A stretch of 57,558 bases of DNA from CAZDAW01 sp964503685 (lineage in GTDB: Bacteria; Chloroflexota; Anaerolineae; Anaerolineales; Anaerolineaceae). The stretch spans positions 1 to 57,558 of the forward strand of contig CAZDAW010000011.1 of assembly GCA_964503685.1 (NCBI GenBank), given 5' to 3'. Within the stretch, counting starts at the first letter, position 1. Every line of letters starts with the position of its first letter. Both the position numbers and the translations under genes were made by a program. The notes below the pieces were generated by a model. That model had not been told where the DNA came from, ran no database searches, and was given only the letters and a program-made list of their open reading frames with translations. This document shows positions 40,010-49,136 of the stretch, piece after piece.

Positions 40010-40828
40010 TTACTGCGACTGCTCGGGCGTGACTGAATAGAGTATTTCGCGCAGGCTGCTTTGTTCGGCGGGGGTAAAATAGGTCATTGCCCGGCGCGCC
40101 AACCGGCGGGTATTTGGCGAACGGCTGGTAATTAACACCTGGCGTAAGAGATGAAGGGTCTCTGCCGGCGAGCGGTCTCTTGATGCGTGGATGATCTCCA
40201 GTAAAATCGGTTGCAGATTGCTCTGGGAGGTTTCGAGCAGCGGGCTGAACAGGCGAAACACGGCAGGCAGATTCTCGAATTGCGGGTCTCTGAGCAGCGA
40301 AAGCAGCGCCTGCAGGCCGATCGATTGGAAAGCGATTTGCGAATTTTGCAGCCACTCGTCGATCATATCTAATAAAACCTGTGGCGCCATCTGCCGCAGC
40401 CGGACAGTTCCATCATTGAGAATGGCTTCCAGAATTTGTTTTTCTTCTCCCGGCTGCGCCCAGGCGCGGATACGATCAATCACCATGTCGAGCGGATCGG
40501 GCGGCAGTTTGCCCAGGGCGCGTACTGCCAGTAAACGCGGCTCCAGATAATTATCTGCCCACAGAGTATCCAGCAGCGCCAGGCCTGGCTGCCGGTTGGC
40601 TGCCAGATAGGCGCTGATGGTTTCTTCGATCTCGCGCAGCACGGGCGCCGGCGCTTGATAAGCGGGTGTGAGCGAAACCCGGTTGCTGATCTGTCCCGGA
40701 CGGAAGGTGCGGTCGGCGTAAAAATAGAGCAGGTCGTGCAGATTTTGCAAAAAAACCGGCGGATTGGTTAGACTTTCGCTCAGCTTTGCTATTTGCAATC
40801 TCAACCTGGCAATTTGAATCGCAGGCAT
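40010..40828 (-). CDS. HEAT-like helical-repeat protein, unknown
   Basis: 272 residues, almost all alpha-helical, with repeated units such as RLLAVRALGKLPPDPLDMVI and IGLQALLSLLRDP, suggesting HEAT or ARM-type repeats. There is no catalytic motif. It could be an adaptor or a divergent DNA-alkylation-repair-fold protein. It starts ten bases after proS, in the same orientation, and probably shares its transcript. Confidence 0.65.
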   Translation of the reverse strand: MPAIQIARLRLQIAKLSESLTNPPVFLQNLHDLLYFYADRTFRPGQISNRVSLTPAYQAPAPVLREIEETISAYLAANRQPGLALLDTLWADNYLEPRLLAVRALGKLPPDPLDMVIDRIRAWAQPGEEKQILEAILNDGTVRLRQMAPQVLLDMIDEWLQNSQIAFQSIGLQALLSLLRDPQFENLPAVFRLFSPLLETSQSNLQPILLEIIHASRDRSPAETLHLLRQVLITSRSPNTRRLARRAMTYFTPAEQSSLREILYSVTPEQSQ

Positions 40829-40838
40829 GGTTTACCGC

Positions 40839-42272
40839 TTAATAAGCTCTGGCGAAATAAACTTTCTCTTTGGCTGGTTTGCCGCAGTAGATACAGCGTC
40901 CATCGCTTTCTGTCTGATCCAGCGGGATGCAGCGGGTCGTGGCTTTGGTGTCGTCTTTCACCGCAGCTTCGCATTTGGCGTCGCCGCACCACCAGGCGAG
41001 AGCCCAACCCTGTTGGACAATTTCTTTCAGTTCGGCGTAATCTTTTGGCTGGTGTATGTTTTGATCACGGAATTGCTGCGCCCGGTTGAAGAGTGCAGTC
41101 TGAATGGTAGCCAGCATCTCCTCGACCTGTTGGGCGAGCTGGGTACGCGGCGCGAAAGATTTGCCGGCCTTACCGGGCATATCCCGGCGGGCAAAAGCGA
41201 CTGAACCTTTTTCTACATCTTTTGGGCCAATTTCGATGCGCAGGGGAACTCCGCGCATTTCCCAGTCGTTGAATTTGAAACCGGGTGTAACCTCTTCACG
41301 GGCGTCCACCTTCACCCGAAAAGCGCTCAATTCTTTTTGTACAACTTCAACGGCTGGCATAACCAGCGATTTTTCTTCATCGCTGCGGTAGATGGGAACG
41401 ATGACAGCCTGTATGGGCGCCAGTTTGGGAGGCAGAACCAATCCCTGGTCGTCGCCGTGGGTCATGATGATCGCTCCAATCATGCGCGTTGAAAGTCCCC
41501 ACGAAGTCGTCCAGCAGTATTGCAGTTCGTTCTTATCATCCAGGTAACGGATATCGAAGGCCTTGGCAAAATTTTGCCCCAGGTTGTGAGAGGTGCCTGC
41601 CTGCAGAGCGCGGGTATCGCCCATCATCGCTTCGATTGTGTAAGAACGCAGCGCGCCGGCGAACTTCTCTTTATCGCTTTTTTTGCCAGGGATGACCGGT
41701 AAAGCGGCGTCGTTCATAGCGAAGTCAGCATAGACGCCCAGCATCTGACGGGTTTCTGCTTCGGCCTCTTCGGCAGTGGCATGGGCGGTATGCCCTTCCT
41801 GCCAGTAAAATTCCAGGGTGCGCAGGAATAAACGCGTACGCAATTCCCAGCGCACAACGTTGCCCCACTGATTGATCAACACCGGCAGGTCGCGATACGA
41901 TTTGATCCATTTGGCGTACATGTGCCCGATGATCGTCTCAGAGGTCGGGCGGACGACCAGCGGCTCTTCGAGCTTCTCGCCGCCGCCGATAGTCACCACG
42001 GCCAACTCGGGCGAAAACCCTTCCACGTGTTCCTTCTCTTTTTCCAGGAACGACATCGGAATAAAAAGCGGAAAGGCGGCATTGACGTGTCCGGTGGCTT
42101 TAAATCGCCGGTCCAGAGCAGATTGGATGTTTTCCCACAGCGCCCAGCCGTAAGGGCGCACCACCATGCAGCCGCGCACAGGGGCGTAATCGGCCATTTC
42201 TGCTCTTAAGATAACCTGATTGTACCATTCAGAAAAATTTTCACTTCGGGTGGGGAGTTTTTCCTCGTTCAT
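40839..42272 (-). CDS. proS: Prolyl-tRNA synthetase, archaeal/eukaryotic-like short form
   Basis: 477 residues. Class II motifs: motif 2 in RWELRTRLFLRTLEFYWQEGHT and motif 3 in the GLSTRMIGAIIMTHGDD region. There is no INS editing domain, and a C-terminal zinc-type domain has CGDAKCE and CIYCG, the type-3 (ProS-T) architecture. AAGGATAAC lies before the ATG. It is followed by the HEAT-like gene. Confidence 0.96.
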   Translation of the reverse strand: MNEEKLPTRSENFSEWYNQVILRAEMADYAPVRGCMVVRPYGWALWENIQSALDRRFKATGHVNAAFPLFIPMSFLEKEKEHVEGFSPELAVVTIGGGEKLEEPLVVRPTSETIIGHMYAKWIKSYRDLPVLINQWGNVVRWELRTRLFLRTLEFYWQEGHTAHATAEEAEAETRQMLGVYADFAMNDAALPVIPGKKSDKEKFAGALRSYTIEAMMGDTRALQAGTSHNLGQNFAKAFDIRYLDDKNELQYCWTTSWGLSTRMIGAIIMTHGDDQGLVLPPKLAPIQAVIVPIYRSDEEKSLVMPAVEVVQKELSAFRVKVDAREEVTPGFKFNDWEMRGVPLRIEIGPKDVEKGSVAFARRDMPGKAGKSFAPRTQLAQQVEEMLATIQTALFNRAQQFRDQNIHQPKDYAELKEIVQQGWALAWWCGDAKCEAAVKDDTKATTRCIPLDQTESDGRCIYCGKPAKEKVYFARAY

Positions 42273-42327
42273 TTGTTATCCTTGATATAAAATAATACCC
42301 TGGCTGCCAGCCAGATTAAATCGACCT

Positions 42328-42891
42328 TCAGATATCATGCGGGGCGTTGAGCTGAGAATCAAAGTCTTGAAGTTTTTGGAAGGCTTCATCAATCCCTGGC
42401 GCAAACGCCAACCATTTTCGATCAGGTTCGATGATGTAGTTTCCCATAACATCAAAGAAATTTGTAAAAGTGGATTGCCAGGCAGAGCCGATCAGAATCA
42501 GCGGGCGTGGCTTGATGGCGGCAATGACCAGTTCATTCCACATCATACAGATTTCCATCAACGTTCCCACCCCACCGGGCAACGCCAGGGCGGCATCGCA
42601 GCCGTCGATCAATGCGGCTACTCTTTCGCGCAGGGTTCGAAAGCGTCTCTCTTCCAAAACCCACGGATTCGCTTCCGCTTTTCGGTTAGACTCGATTGCA
42701 TCGCAGGTGACGCCGATTACATGTCCGCCGGCATCCGCCGCGCCGTGTGATACGGCTTCCATGCTGCCCATATAACCGCCGGTCAGAACCGTATGGCGTG
42801 CGCTGCCGAGCAGGCGACCTAACCGGTAGGCTTCTTGGTAATCCACATCGCCGGGTTTCATCCGGGCGCTGCCAAAAACAGTGATGCGCAT
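42328..42891 (-). CDS. LOG-family protein (cytokinin riboside monophosphate phosphoribohydrolase-like)
   Basis: 187 residues of the TIGR00730/LOG group. The motif PGGVGTLMEI (about residues 104-113) and the nucleotide-type GGYMGSMEAV are diagnostic. Enzymes of this family hydrolyse nucleoside 5'-monophosphates to ribose-phosphate and a base. It lies between the small MazG-like gene and proS, all on one strand. Confidence 0.88.
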   Translation of the reverse strand: MRITVFGSARMKPGDVDYQEAYRLGRLLGSARHTVLTGGYMGSMEAVSHGAADAGGHVIGVTCDAIESNRKAEANPWVLEERRFRTLRERVAALIDGCDAALALPGGVGTLMEICMMWNELVIAAIKPRPLILIGSAWQSTFTNFFDVMGNYIIEPDRKWLAFAPGIDEAFQKLQDFDSQLNAPHDI

Positions 42892-42922
42892 CGTTGTTAT
42901 CTCTATCCTTTCTTTCTTTTAT

Positions 42923-43240
42923 TCATTCTTCATTGTTCTCATCATCCCAGGTGCGCTGGTGGTTTATGGCCAGTTTGTTGAGAATAGCCTGTTCCAGATC
43001 GATCCCGCTGATACTGGCGAGTTGCAGCAGGTAAAGGGCTACATCGGCCAGTTCGCCGGCCAATTTTTCTTTATACATTACGGTTTCTGACCATTGAAAG
43101 TGTTCGAGAACCTCAGCGGCTTCCAGGCAGAGCGAAATTGCCAGGTTGCGCGGTTTTTGAGGGCGCGGAGAATCTCCGGCGTACCATCCCTTGGCGTTAA
43201 CAAATTGATGCATGGCTTCAGATAATTGTTTAATATCCAT
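42923..43240 (-). CDS. Small MazG-like nucleotide pyrophosphohydrolase
   Basis: 105 residues from ATG 43240. Helices with SLCLEAAEVLEHFQW and LAGELADVALYLLQLA give the E..E and E..D metal ligands of the dCTP-pyrophosphatase-like MazG group. TATAAT on the minus strand (43254-43249) lies eight bases before this ATG and only two before the ATG at 43246, so 43240 is favoured and the message is probably leaderless. A second, large MazG is at 17374. Confidence 0.88.
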   Translation of the reverse strand: MDIKQLSEAMHQFVNAKGWYAGDSPRPQKPRNLAISLCLEAAEVLEHFQWSETVMYKEKLAGELADVALYLLQLASISGIDLEQAILNKLAINHQRTWDDENNEE

Positions 43241-43284
43241 CGGCATGAATTATACCCGTAAATAAAGATGGCGGAAATTATTTA

Positions 43285-43330
43285 GATAAAAAAGAAAAAC
43301 TGCGCTTTCGGTTTTTTGAAAGCGCAGTTT
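43285..43330 (-). terminator. Intrinsic terminator of the EF-G-like gene
   Basis: On the minus strand AAACTGCGCTTTC (43330-43318) and GAAAGCGCAGTTT (43309-43297) form a perfect 13-bp stem followed by TTTTCTTTTTTATC. It begins 20 bases after the EF-G-like stop. Very strong. Confidence 0.92.
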
Positions 43331-43349
43331 GATCTTGATAGCCAGAAAA

Positions 43350-45422
43350 TTATTCTTCTTTCTTGGATGCCAGTTCTTTCTGGCGGGCGCTGATGACTTC
43401 CTGTGTGACATTGGGTGGAACGATTTCGTAATGTGAAAAGGTCATCGAATAATAACCGCGTCCGCCGGTCAGCGAGCGCAGCGTGGTGGTATAGCGCAAC
43501 ATTTCTGCCAGAGGCACCTGAACCGATACTACCGAATGGCCTTTTTCGGTGTTCATTCCCTGCACCCGGGCGCGGCGGGTATTAAGATCGCCAATAACAT
43601 CACCCATGCTGGCTTCAGGGACAGTCACATCTACGTTCATGATCGGTTCTAACAAAACAGGGCCGGCGTCTTTGAATGCCAGTTTGAAAGCCTCGCGTCC
43701 GGCGATTTCGAAGGCGATCGGTTTCGAGTCGACGGGGTGTTCTTTACCGTCATAAACTGAAACTTTCACTTTGCTGATCGGGAACCCTGCCAGAATTCCT
43801 TCTTTCATGACGTTGCGAATCCCTTTTTCGATGGCAGGCATATAGCTGGATGAAACAGCGCCGCCGAAGACGTCGTTGACAAATTCAAATTCTTCTTCGA
43901 TGGGTTCGATTCGCAGCCAGACCTCGCCAAATTGGCCGGCGCCGCCGGTTTGTTTTTTGTGACGGTGCATGGCCTGAGCTTTTTTAGTAATGGCTTCCTG
44001 GTAGGGTACTTTAGGTTCAATTGTAGTCAGACCAACCTGGAATTTGGATTCTGCCCGGCGAATGGCCACATCAATATGCTGGTCTCCCATGCCCTGCAGG
44101 ATGGTCTGGTTGGTGGACTGTTCCTGCATCCAGGATAAGGTCATATCCTCTTCGCAGAGACGGGTCAACGAAGAGCTGATCTTGGTCGAATCGGCCTGCG
44201 TTTTTGGAACGATGGCTACCCGGTAGAGGGCGGTGGGATATTCAGGGATGGGCAGGATTAACGGGTTGGCTTTGTCGCAGAGCGTGTTGCTGGTCGTCGT
44301 TTCGCTGAGTTTGGCAACCATGGCAATATCGCCGGCATGAACGACCTTAACCGGAATAAGCTCTTTACCGCGCATCATGTTGACTGTACCGAGACGTTCT
44401 TCAACATTCTTGCTGGCGTTCCAGACTCTCGAATCGGAACTGATGGAACCCGAATATACCCGGAAATAGGTTTGCTTGCCGACAAACGGGTCGGCGGTGG
44501 TTTTCCACACGTAAGCTGCCAGGGGCCCGCTGTCTGAGGCGGCCAGTTCAATATCATTGCCGTCTTTACCCTTGGCAACTGCTTTCGGGGCCTCAGCCGG
44601 CGAGGGCATCAAACCTGTGATTGCATCCAGAAGGGGCGCAATACCAATTTCAGCGCCGCCGGCTGCAGCCAATACCGGTACAAAAACTCCAGATTGGACA
44701 ACTTCGCGCAGCCCGCGGGTTATTTCTTCGGCGCTCAGTTCGCCGCTGTCCAGATATTTTTCCAGCAGAGCATCTTCGCCTTCTGCGGCAGCTTCAATTA
44801 ATGCCGCACGTGCCTTTTCTGCGGCGTCTTTCATATCGGCCGGAATATCGACGATTGTTTTTCCATCCCCTTTATAGGCTTTCATGGTTAACAGGTCGAT
44901 CACGCCCTGAAAACCGGCTTTCTCACCCCAGGGGAGCTGGATCGGGATCAAACGGGCGTCTGAAAATTCCTGCACCGAGGCGACGGCTTTTTGGAAATTG
45001 GCGTTCTCGCGCTCAAGTTTATTGATAACCAGAAAGCGCGGCAATTTGAATTGATCGCAGTATTTCCAGGCAATTTCAGTTCCGACTTCCAGTCCGGCGA
45101 CTGAATCGGCCAGAACCAGCACGCCGTCGGCAACACGCAGAGCCGAGATCACCTCGCCCACGAAATCGGTATAACCGGGGGTGTCCAGAAAATTGATTTT
45201 GAAATTTTTATACTCAACCGGGATAATGCTGGTTGAAAGAGAAATACCCCGTCGAATTTCTTCTTCTTCAAAATCGGACGTGGTCGTTCCATCGGATATT
45301 TTGCCCAGCCGGGTGGTGGCGCCGGTAAAGTGTAGAAAAGCTTCCGTTAGCATGGTTTTACCGGCGCTGCCGTGAGAAGCCAGAGCAATATTGCGAATAA
45401 ACTCAGTGGTATATTCTTTCAT
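43350..45422 (-). CDS. EF-G-like GTPase (EF-G2 type)
   Basis: 690 residues covering the GTPase domain and domains II-V. G1 reads ALASHGSAGKTML where EF-G has AHIDAGKTT; DTPGYTDF is G3; the G4 NKxD reads NKLE, a conservative change. The domain-IV block KKQTGGAGQFGEVWLRIEP is present. Such paralogues occur beside a canonical fusA and may have ribosome rescue or splitting roles; the role here is unknown. Not linked to str-operon genes, so it is not the housekeeping EF-G. Confidence 0.9.
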   Translation of the reverse strand: MKEYTTEFIRNIALASHGSAGKTMLTEAFLHFTGATTRLGKISDGTTTSDFEEEEIRRGISLSTSIIPVEYKNFKINFLDTPGYTDFVGEVISALRVADGVLVLADSVAGLEVGTEIAWKYCDQFKLPRFLVINKLERENANFQKAVASVQEFSDARLIPIQLPWGEKAGFQGVIDLLTMKAYKGDGKTIVDIPADMKDAAEKARAALIEAAAEGEDALLEKYLDSGELSAEEITRGLREVVQSGVFVPVLAAAGGAEIGIAPLLDAITGLMPSPAEAPKAVAKGKDGNDIELAASDSGPLAAYVWKTTADPFVGKQTYFRVYSGSISSDSRVWNASKNVEERLGTVNMMRGKELIPVKVVHAGDIAMVAKLSETTTSNTLCDKANPLILPIPEYPTALYRVAIVPKTQADSTKISSSLTRLCEEDMTLSWMQEQSTNQTILQGMGDQHIDVAIRRAESKFQVGLTTIEPKVPYQEAITKKAQAMHRHKKQTGGAGQFGEVWLRIEPIEEEFEFVNDVFGGAVSSSYMPAIEKGIRNVMKEGILAGFPISKVKVSVYDGKEHPVDSKPIAFEIAGREAFKLAFKDAGPVLLEPIMNVDVTVPEASMGDVIGDLNTRRARVQGMNTEKGHSVVSVQVPLAEMLRYTTTLRSLTGGRGYYSMTFSHYEIVPPNVTQEVISARQKELASKKEE

Positions 45423-45464
45423 GAATGGACCTTTCCAAACACTCAGTTGATAATTTCAAACTCG

Positions 45465-45785
45465 TTGATTTTAAATGAAAGTCCTGTTATTGTCAAAGAT
45501 TTTGAGCGATTGGCCGGGTTTACGATTAAAATCAATCGCGCATTGGTGTTTCTGGGATCATTACCTGCGCCAGTGATGATGGTTTTTGATCTACTGATCG
45601 ATGAGGGACAAGATTATTGCGGCGCAGAAATCAGGCAGGTCATTCAGGGCGTGGCTGCTGATAGGTTGCCGCCGATAACAACCGGTTCATCTGGAATCAT
45701 TGAGTCTTGGTTTGGGCTGCGCGATAATGAATTCAACTTATCTATTGATGAGATAATCTACTTTAGGAAAGATGAGGGGCAGTGA
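45465..45785 (+). CDS. Small protein coupled to the next lipoprotein, unknown
   Basis: 106 residues if it starts at TTG 45465; earlier in-frame starts run into the divergent EF-G-like gene. No domain recognised; one moderately hydrophobic stretch (RALVFLGSLPAPVMMVF) and an acidic C-terminus. Its stop overlaps the next ATG (TGATG), implying coupled translation and supporting that it is real. Start and reality are uncertain. Confidence 0.4.
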   Translation: MILNESPVIVKDFERLAGFTIKINRALVFLGSLPAPVMMVFDLLIDEGQDYCGAEIRQVIQGVAADRLPPITTGSSGIIESWFGLRDNEFNLSIDEIIYFRKDEGQ

Positions 45786-47095
45786 TGAGGGATAAAACCT
45801 GTTTTCATCCTCTAAAATTCATAGTGATGTTGTGTGTTCTCTTTCTGGCCTCTCTGGCGTGCAAGACACTCTTTCCCCAATCGTCTTCATCCACTCCAAC
45901 GCCGGTAAAAATCGGTTTGACTCCTTTCGATAAGGCTGCCACCGAACCGGTTAGCCAACCTCCAACCATCGCGCTTGAGCAGGTTACCATTCCTCCGGTC
46001 ATGCCGGGGTTGACTCCGGCGCTGCCCCAGCAGTCGCAAGGTGGAGTCGCTCCGGGGGAGACGGCAACCCGCATGTTGCGATTCTTCCCCGATTTGAAGC
46101 AGGCCGCTGCTCCAGGCTGGCTGCAAACAGGCAGCCGGGCAATCTATCGCGTACAAACGGCGACGATCTCACAAGACCCGGAAGGCGGCGCGGCTTCGGC
46201 AGGTTACGGTGTTTATGACTTGGTGGCGTTCGATGATCAGGTCGCGGTGACTTCACAAAAGCTTTATCTGGAATCGTCTTCGGGCGCTTTGACGCCTTCC
46301 ATCGTAGCCTATTCAACGGGCGCGCCGGGTGTGGGTGAATACTGGGTTTCGCCGCTAGAATTGGCCAACGCGGAACGCGCTGCAAATAACGAATTGATCG
46401 TCGCCCGTATGCCGACCACAGTTGGCAACCAGACTTTCAATGCCGTGCGTTTTGAATATCACCCACTGGGCGGCGGCGCCGAATATGTCTGGATGTTCGA
46501 CGAAGTTTCTGGCATCATGCTGTTTTACCGCCATGCTATCGGCGCCGAGGGCGCTTTCAACCGCCAGTTATCGAACCTGACTCTGGTCAGCCAGCGCCAG
46601 TTGAACTTGCCCTGGTATGGTGGGTCGACCCCGAACTGGCTGTATGAGGGCGGTTCACTGAAATATGAGGGTACCTACGGGGTGAACGTAATGGGTTCGC
46701 CATCAGGCAGCATGCCTTATGGGGCACTCGTGAACGTCAAACGCGTCTATGATTCCTGGAATGAATATGGCATCTCGGATTACCTCTACGGCAGGCTAAA
46801 TACGAGTGGAATCCGCGCCAGCGGCGCATCCCAGATCCTCGACCCGCTCTGGTTGCCGCCCGAAGCGCTGGACGTTTTGGAAGATGGGCAGGTGCTCGAT
46901 AGCGACCCGGTCATTGGTTCGCAGCTCAGCGTCTCGCGCCGGGGCGGCCTGGTGATACTGACCGAGTCGAACCGCGCCTACCGCGCTTCGTTGGGCTACG
47001 CGGAAGGTGACGGCGTACTCCAGACGCTGGAGAGCGAGGTGAATACCGGTGTGGCGACCATCACGATTAATTTAAACCTGACTAGCAGAGATTGA
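45785..47095 (+). CDS. Lipoprotein of unknown function
   Basis: 436 residues. Signal with lipobox FLASLAC (about residue 26), then a low-complexity Ser/Thr/Pro linker to about 95. The exported body is beta-rich, with repeated aromatic turns (VGEYWVSPLELANAERA, GGAEYVWMFDEVSG). No enzyme motif recognised. The overlapping start with the upstream small ORF suggests an operon. A GTG at 45782 would add one residue. Confidence 0.75.
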   Translation: MRDKTCFHPLKFIVMLCVLFLASLACKTLFPQSSSSTPTPVKIGLTPFDKAATEPVSQPPTIALEQVTIPPVMPGLTPALPQQSQGGVAPGETATRMLRFFPDLKQAAAPGWLQTGSRAIYRVQTATISQDPEGGAASAGYGVYDLVAFDDQVAVTSQKLYLESSSGALTPSIVAYSTGAPGVGEYWVSPLELANAERAANNELIVARMPTTVGNQTFNAVRFEYHPLGGGAEYVWMFDEVSGIMLFYRHAIGAEGAFNRQLSNLTLVSQRQLNLPWYGGSTPNWLYEGGSLKYEGTYGVNVMGSPSGSMPYGALVNVKRVYDSWNEYGISDYLYGRLNTSGIRASGASQILDPLWLPPEALDVLEDGQVLDSDPVIGSQLSVSRRGGLVILTESNRAYRASLGYAEGDGVLQTLESEVNTGVATITINLNLTSRD

Positions 47096-47215
47096 AGAGT
47101 TTATCTCCAGCTTCGAGGGATCGTGAGAATGATGGCGCATCAGGGTTGTTTTTTAGATTGAGATTTGCACCCATATTGAATAAGCCTGAATAGATCGATT
47201 CCCTTGCTGACGAGA

Positions 47216-47240
47216 ATCTCTACCCAACTAGGGTAGAGAT
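47216..47240 (+). promoter_or_regulatory. 10-bp inverted repeat upstream of the FeoA gene
   Basis: ATCTCTACCC (47216-47225) and GGGTAGAGAT (47231-47240) are exact reverse complements with five bases between, the geometry of a dimeric regulator site. It lies 110 bases before the favoured start of the FeoA-domain gene. It resembles no regulator box I can name. Confidence 0.6.
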
Positions 47241-47308
47241 GATGCAACATTACCATCAATATTCATCACATCTCCCAGGTGTGTTCATAATGCATCCACA
47301 ATTGAGCC

Positions 47309-47323
47309 CTATATTGAATATAG
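47309..47323 (+). promoter_or_regulatory. 15-bp palindrome upstream of the FeoA gene
   Basis: CTATATT-G-AATATAG is a perfect 7+1+7 palindrome, 27 bases before ATG 47350. It could be a second regulator site, or it could contain the -10 element. Confidence 0.5.
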
Positions 47324-47349
47324 AAATATTAAGAAAATCTCAATTTTTT

Positions 47350-47685
47350 ATGGAACTCAAAATGATAAAAAATACTCACACTGAGAAGATGCTCAAAACT
47401 AACCAGCAAAATATAATCAGCCACCCTGAAATGTGGGTGATAGCAGAACAACAGACCGGTAAACCCCTGTCAGAACTTGAACCGGGTCAGTTAGGTTGTA
47501 TTATTTCTGTCGGTACGAACACTCCTGAGTGCTTGAAGGAATTGGTGGCAGTCGGCCTGACGCCTGGCGCCATTGTCAGAATTGTTGAGAATTCCAATAC
47601 CCATCTCGTTTTTTATATTGGCGATAAAAAATACGTTGGCGATAAGGCAAGTCTCTCGATAATAATGGCAAAACCGCTTCTCTGA
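47350..47685 (+). CDS. FeoA-domain protein
   Basis: 111 residues from ATG 47350 (ATG 47362 also possible; an earlier ATG at 47239 would overlap the inverted repeat and adds a low-complexity stretch). Residues about 40-111, LSELEPGQLGCIISV to GDKASLSIIMAKPL, form a FeoA-like SH3 domain, as found alone, fused in iron uptake FeoB partners, or at the C-terminus of DtxR-type regulators. No feoB is beside it. Iron or manganese responsiveness is inferred. Confidence 0.72.
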   Translation: MELKMIKNTHTEKMLKTNQQNIISHPEMWVIAEQQTGKPLSELEPGQLGCIISVGTNTPECLKELVAVGLTPGAIVRIVENSNTHLVFYIGDKKYVGDKASLSIIMAKPLL

Positions 47686-47856
47686 TTTATGCCATCCCTT
47701 GGATGATGTTTTAGGGGGTTTGATTGCGTATTGCGTATGCTGTTTTGCCATTGTGTAGGCCCAACCTGCAAGACTGAAATTATACAGGTCTCTTAATGTT
47801 ATGATCTTCCTGGAATGGACTATAATCATGGCATATCAGGGTAATGGAGAAATGCC

Positions 47857-48552
47857 ATGAAGAAAAACAGTCGCATCACGATTCATGCCGGAGTCAATCT
47901 GGTTGTTGCTCCGATGCCCGAATTGACCCTTGAAGCGCGTCTGAGTTTTATGCGCCGGCTTGAGGAGATCGGTATAAAGATCACCGATACAAAATTTGAC
48001 GACCAGAAGCTGGTCTTTATTCGCCGCGGGCAAATGCCATTGGAAATTACGGTTGGCCTGGTTGGGCCGCAGTTCGGTCAATTGCTGGTGGTGGCGCCGC
48101 AGCTTGGCAACCGCTCGCTGGATATCGTCTGTGAAGAGGCCGAAGATATTGCTGGTATATTCTCGAATATCTATCCCCAGCGCCAGATACTGAGTTGCGA
48201 TGCCACGATTCGCGATCTGTATGATTCTTCCTCTGAACATGCCTTCAAAGAAATATGGGAAACGCGCCTGCATCAAACGCCAGAAAGCCTGAGCGCTTTC
48301 GGACGCCCGGTTCTGGGCGGCGGTTTGCGTTTTGTGATGCCTTCTGCAAACGACGATCCCGCCAATCCTATGATCGAAGTCAAGATCGAATCCTTCCTGA
48401 ACGACATCCGCAAGATATTCCTGGAGACCCAGTTTACCTGGAACCGACCGCAGCCCCCCGGCTCGCTTCTTGATCCGGGAAAGAGACTGGAAGCCCTGGA
48501 TGATTTCATCCAGGATGAAGTGGTCCGCTTTGTGATGGGCGATGGCGAGTAA
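47857..48552 (+). CDS. Conserved-looking cytosolic protein, unknown
   Basis: 231 residues, no signal peptide or membrane segment. Start has GGAGAAATGCC just before it; TATAAT at 47821 provides a possible -10. Visible features are a hydrophobic strand GLVGPQFGQLLVVAP and a C-terminal helical part. Not recognised. Its 3' end overlaps the methyltransferase gene by eleven bases, so they are probably co-translated. Confidence 0.7.
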   Translation: MKKNSRITIHAGVNLVVAPMPELTLEARLSFMRRLEEIGIKITDTKFDDQKLVFIRRGQMPLEITVGLVGPQFGQLLVVAPQLGNRSLDIVCEEAEDIAGIFSNIYPQRQILSCDATIRDLYDSSSEHAFKEIWETRLHQTPESLSAFGRPVLGGGLRFVMPSANDDPANPMIEVKIESFLNDIRKIFLETQFTWNRPQPPGSLLDPGKRLEALDDFIQDEVVRFVMGDGE

Positions 48553-49126
48553 GTTTTCGAATTTTTGGCGTTGGGTCAGTTATAACGCCTGGTATTTTAA
48601 ACGCCCGCCCTGGGATACCGGCGTTACCCCACCGGAGTTGATCGAATTTGTCACCAACCATCCTGCTGGGCGTGCATTGGAGTTGGGATGCGGCACCGGC
48701 ACCAATGCGATTTATCTGGCGCAGCACGGCTGGCGGGTGATCGCAATTGATTTTGTCAGCCGGGCAATTCATCAGGCAAAACGCAAAGCGAACTCGTGCG
48801 GCGTGACCGTGGACTTTCGTTTGCAGGACGTTACCGCTCTGGATAATATTGCGCCGCCGTTTGATTTGATCCTGGATATTGGTTGTTACCACTCGCTGCC
48901 GGATTCCGGACAGGCAGTATATCGATGCAATGTTCAACGGTTGTTGAGGCCGGGTGGGTGTTGGTTGCTGTACGCTTTTATAAATGTAAATGACGACGTA
49001 GATAGAATAGGGATTTCACCTGCCGAACTGGATGAGTTAACTCGCTTGTTTATCCAGGTTTCCCGGCAGGATGGTTCCGACCGCGCCGATCATCCTTCTA
49101 CCTGGCTGTGCTATCAGAAGAAATAA
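48542..49126 (+). CDS. Class I SAM-dependent methyltransferase
   Basis: 194 residues. Motif I ALELGCGTGTNAIYLAQHG, then IDFVSRAIHQAKRKA, and LILDIGCYHSL around motif IV. The composition resembles small-molecule (for example thiopurine or tellurite) methyltransferases. It overlaps the upstream unknown gene, which may supply or sense its substrate. Confidence 0.88.
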   Translation: MASKFSNFWRWVSYNAWYFKRPPWDTGVTPPELIEFVTNHPAGRALELGCGTGTNAIYLAQHGWRVIAIDFVSRAIHQAKRKANSCGVTVDFRLQDVTALDNIAPPFDLILDIGCYHSLPDSGQAVYRCNVQRLLRPGGCWLLYAFINVNDDVDRIGISPAELDELTRLFIQVSRQDGSDRADHPSTWLCYQKK

Positions 49127-49136
49127 TGGATGTGCG

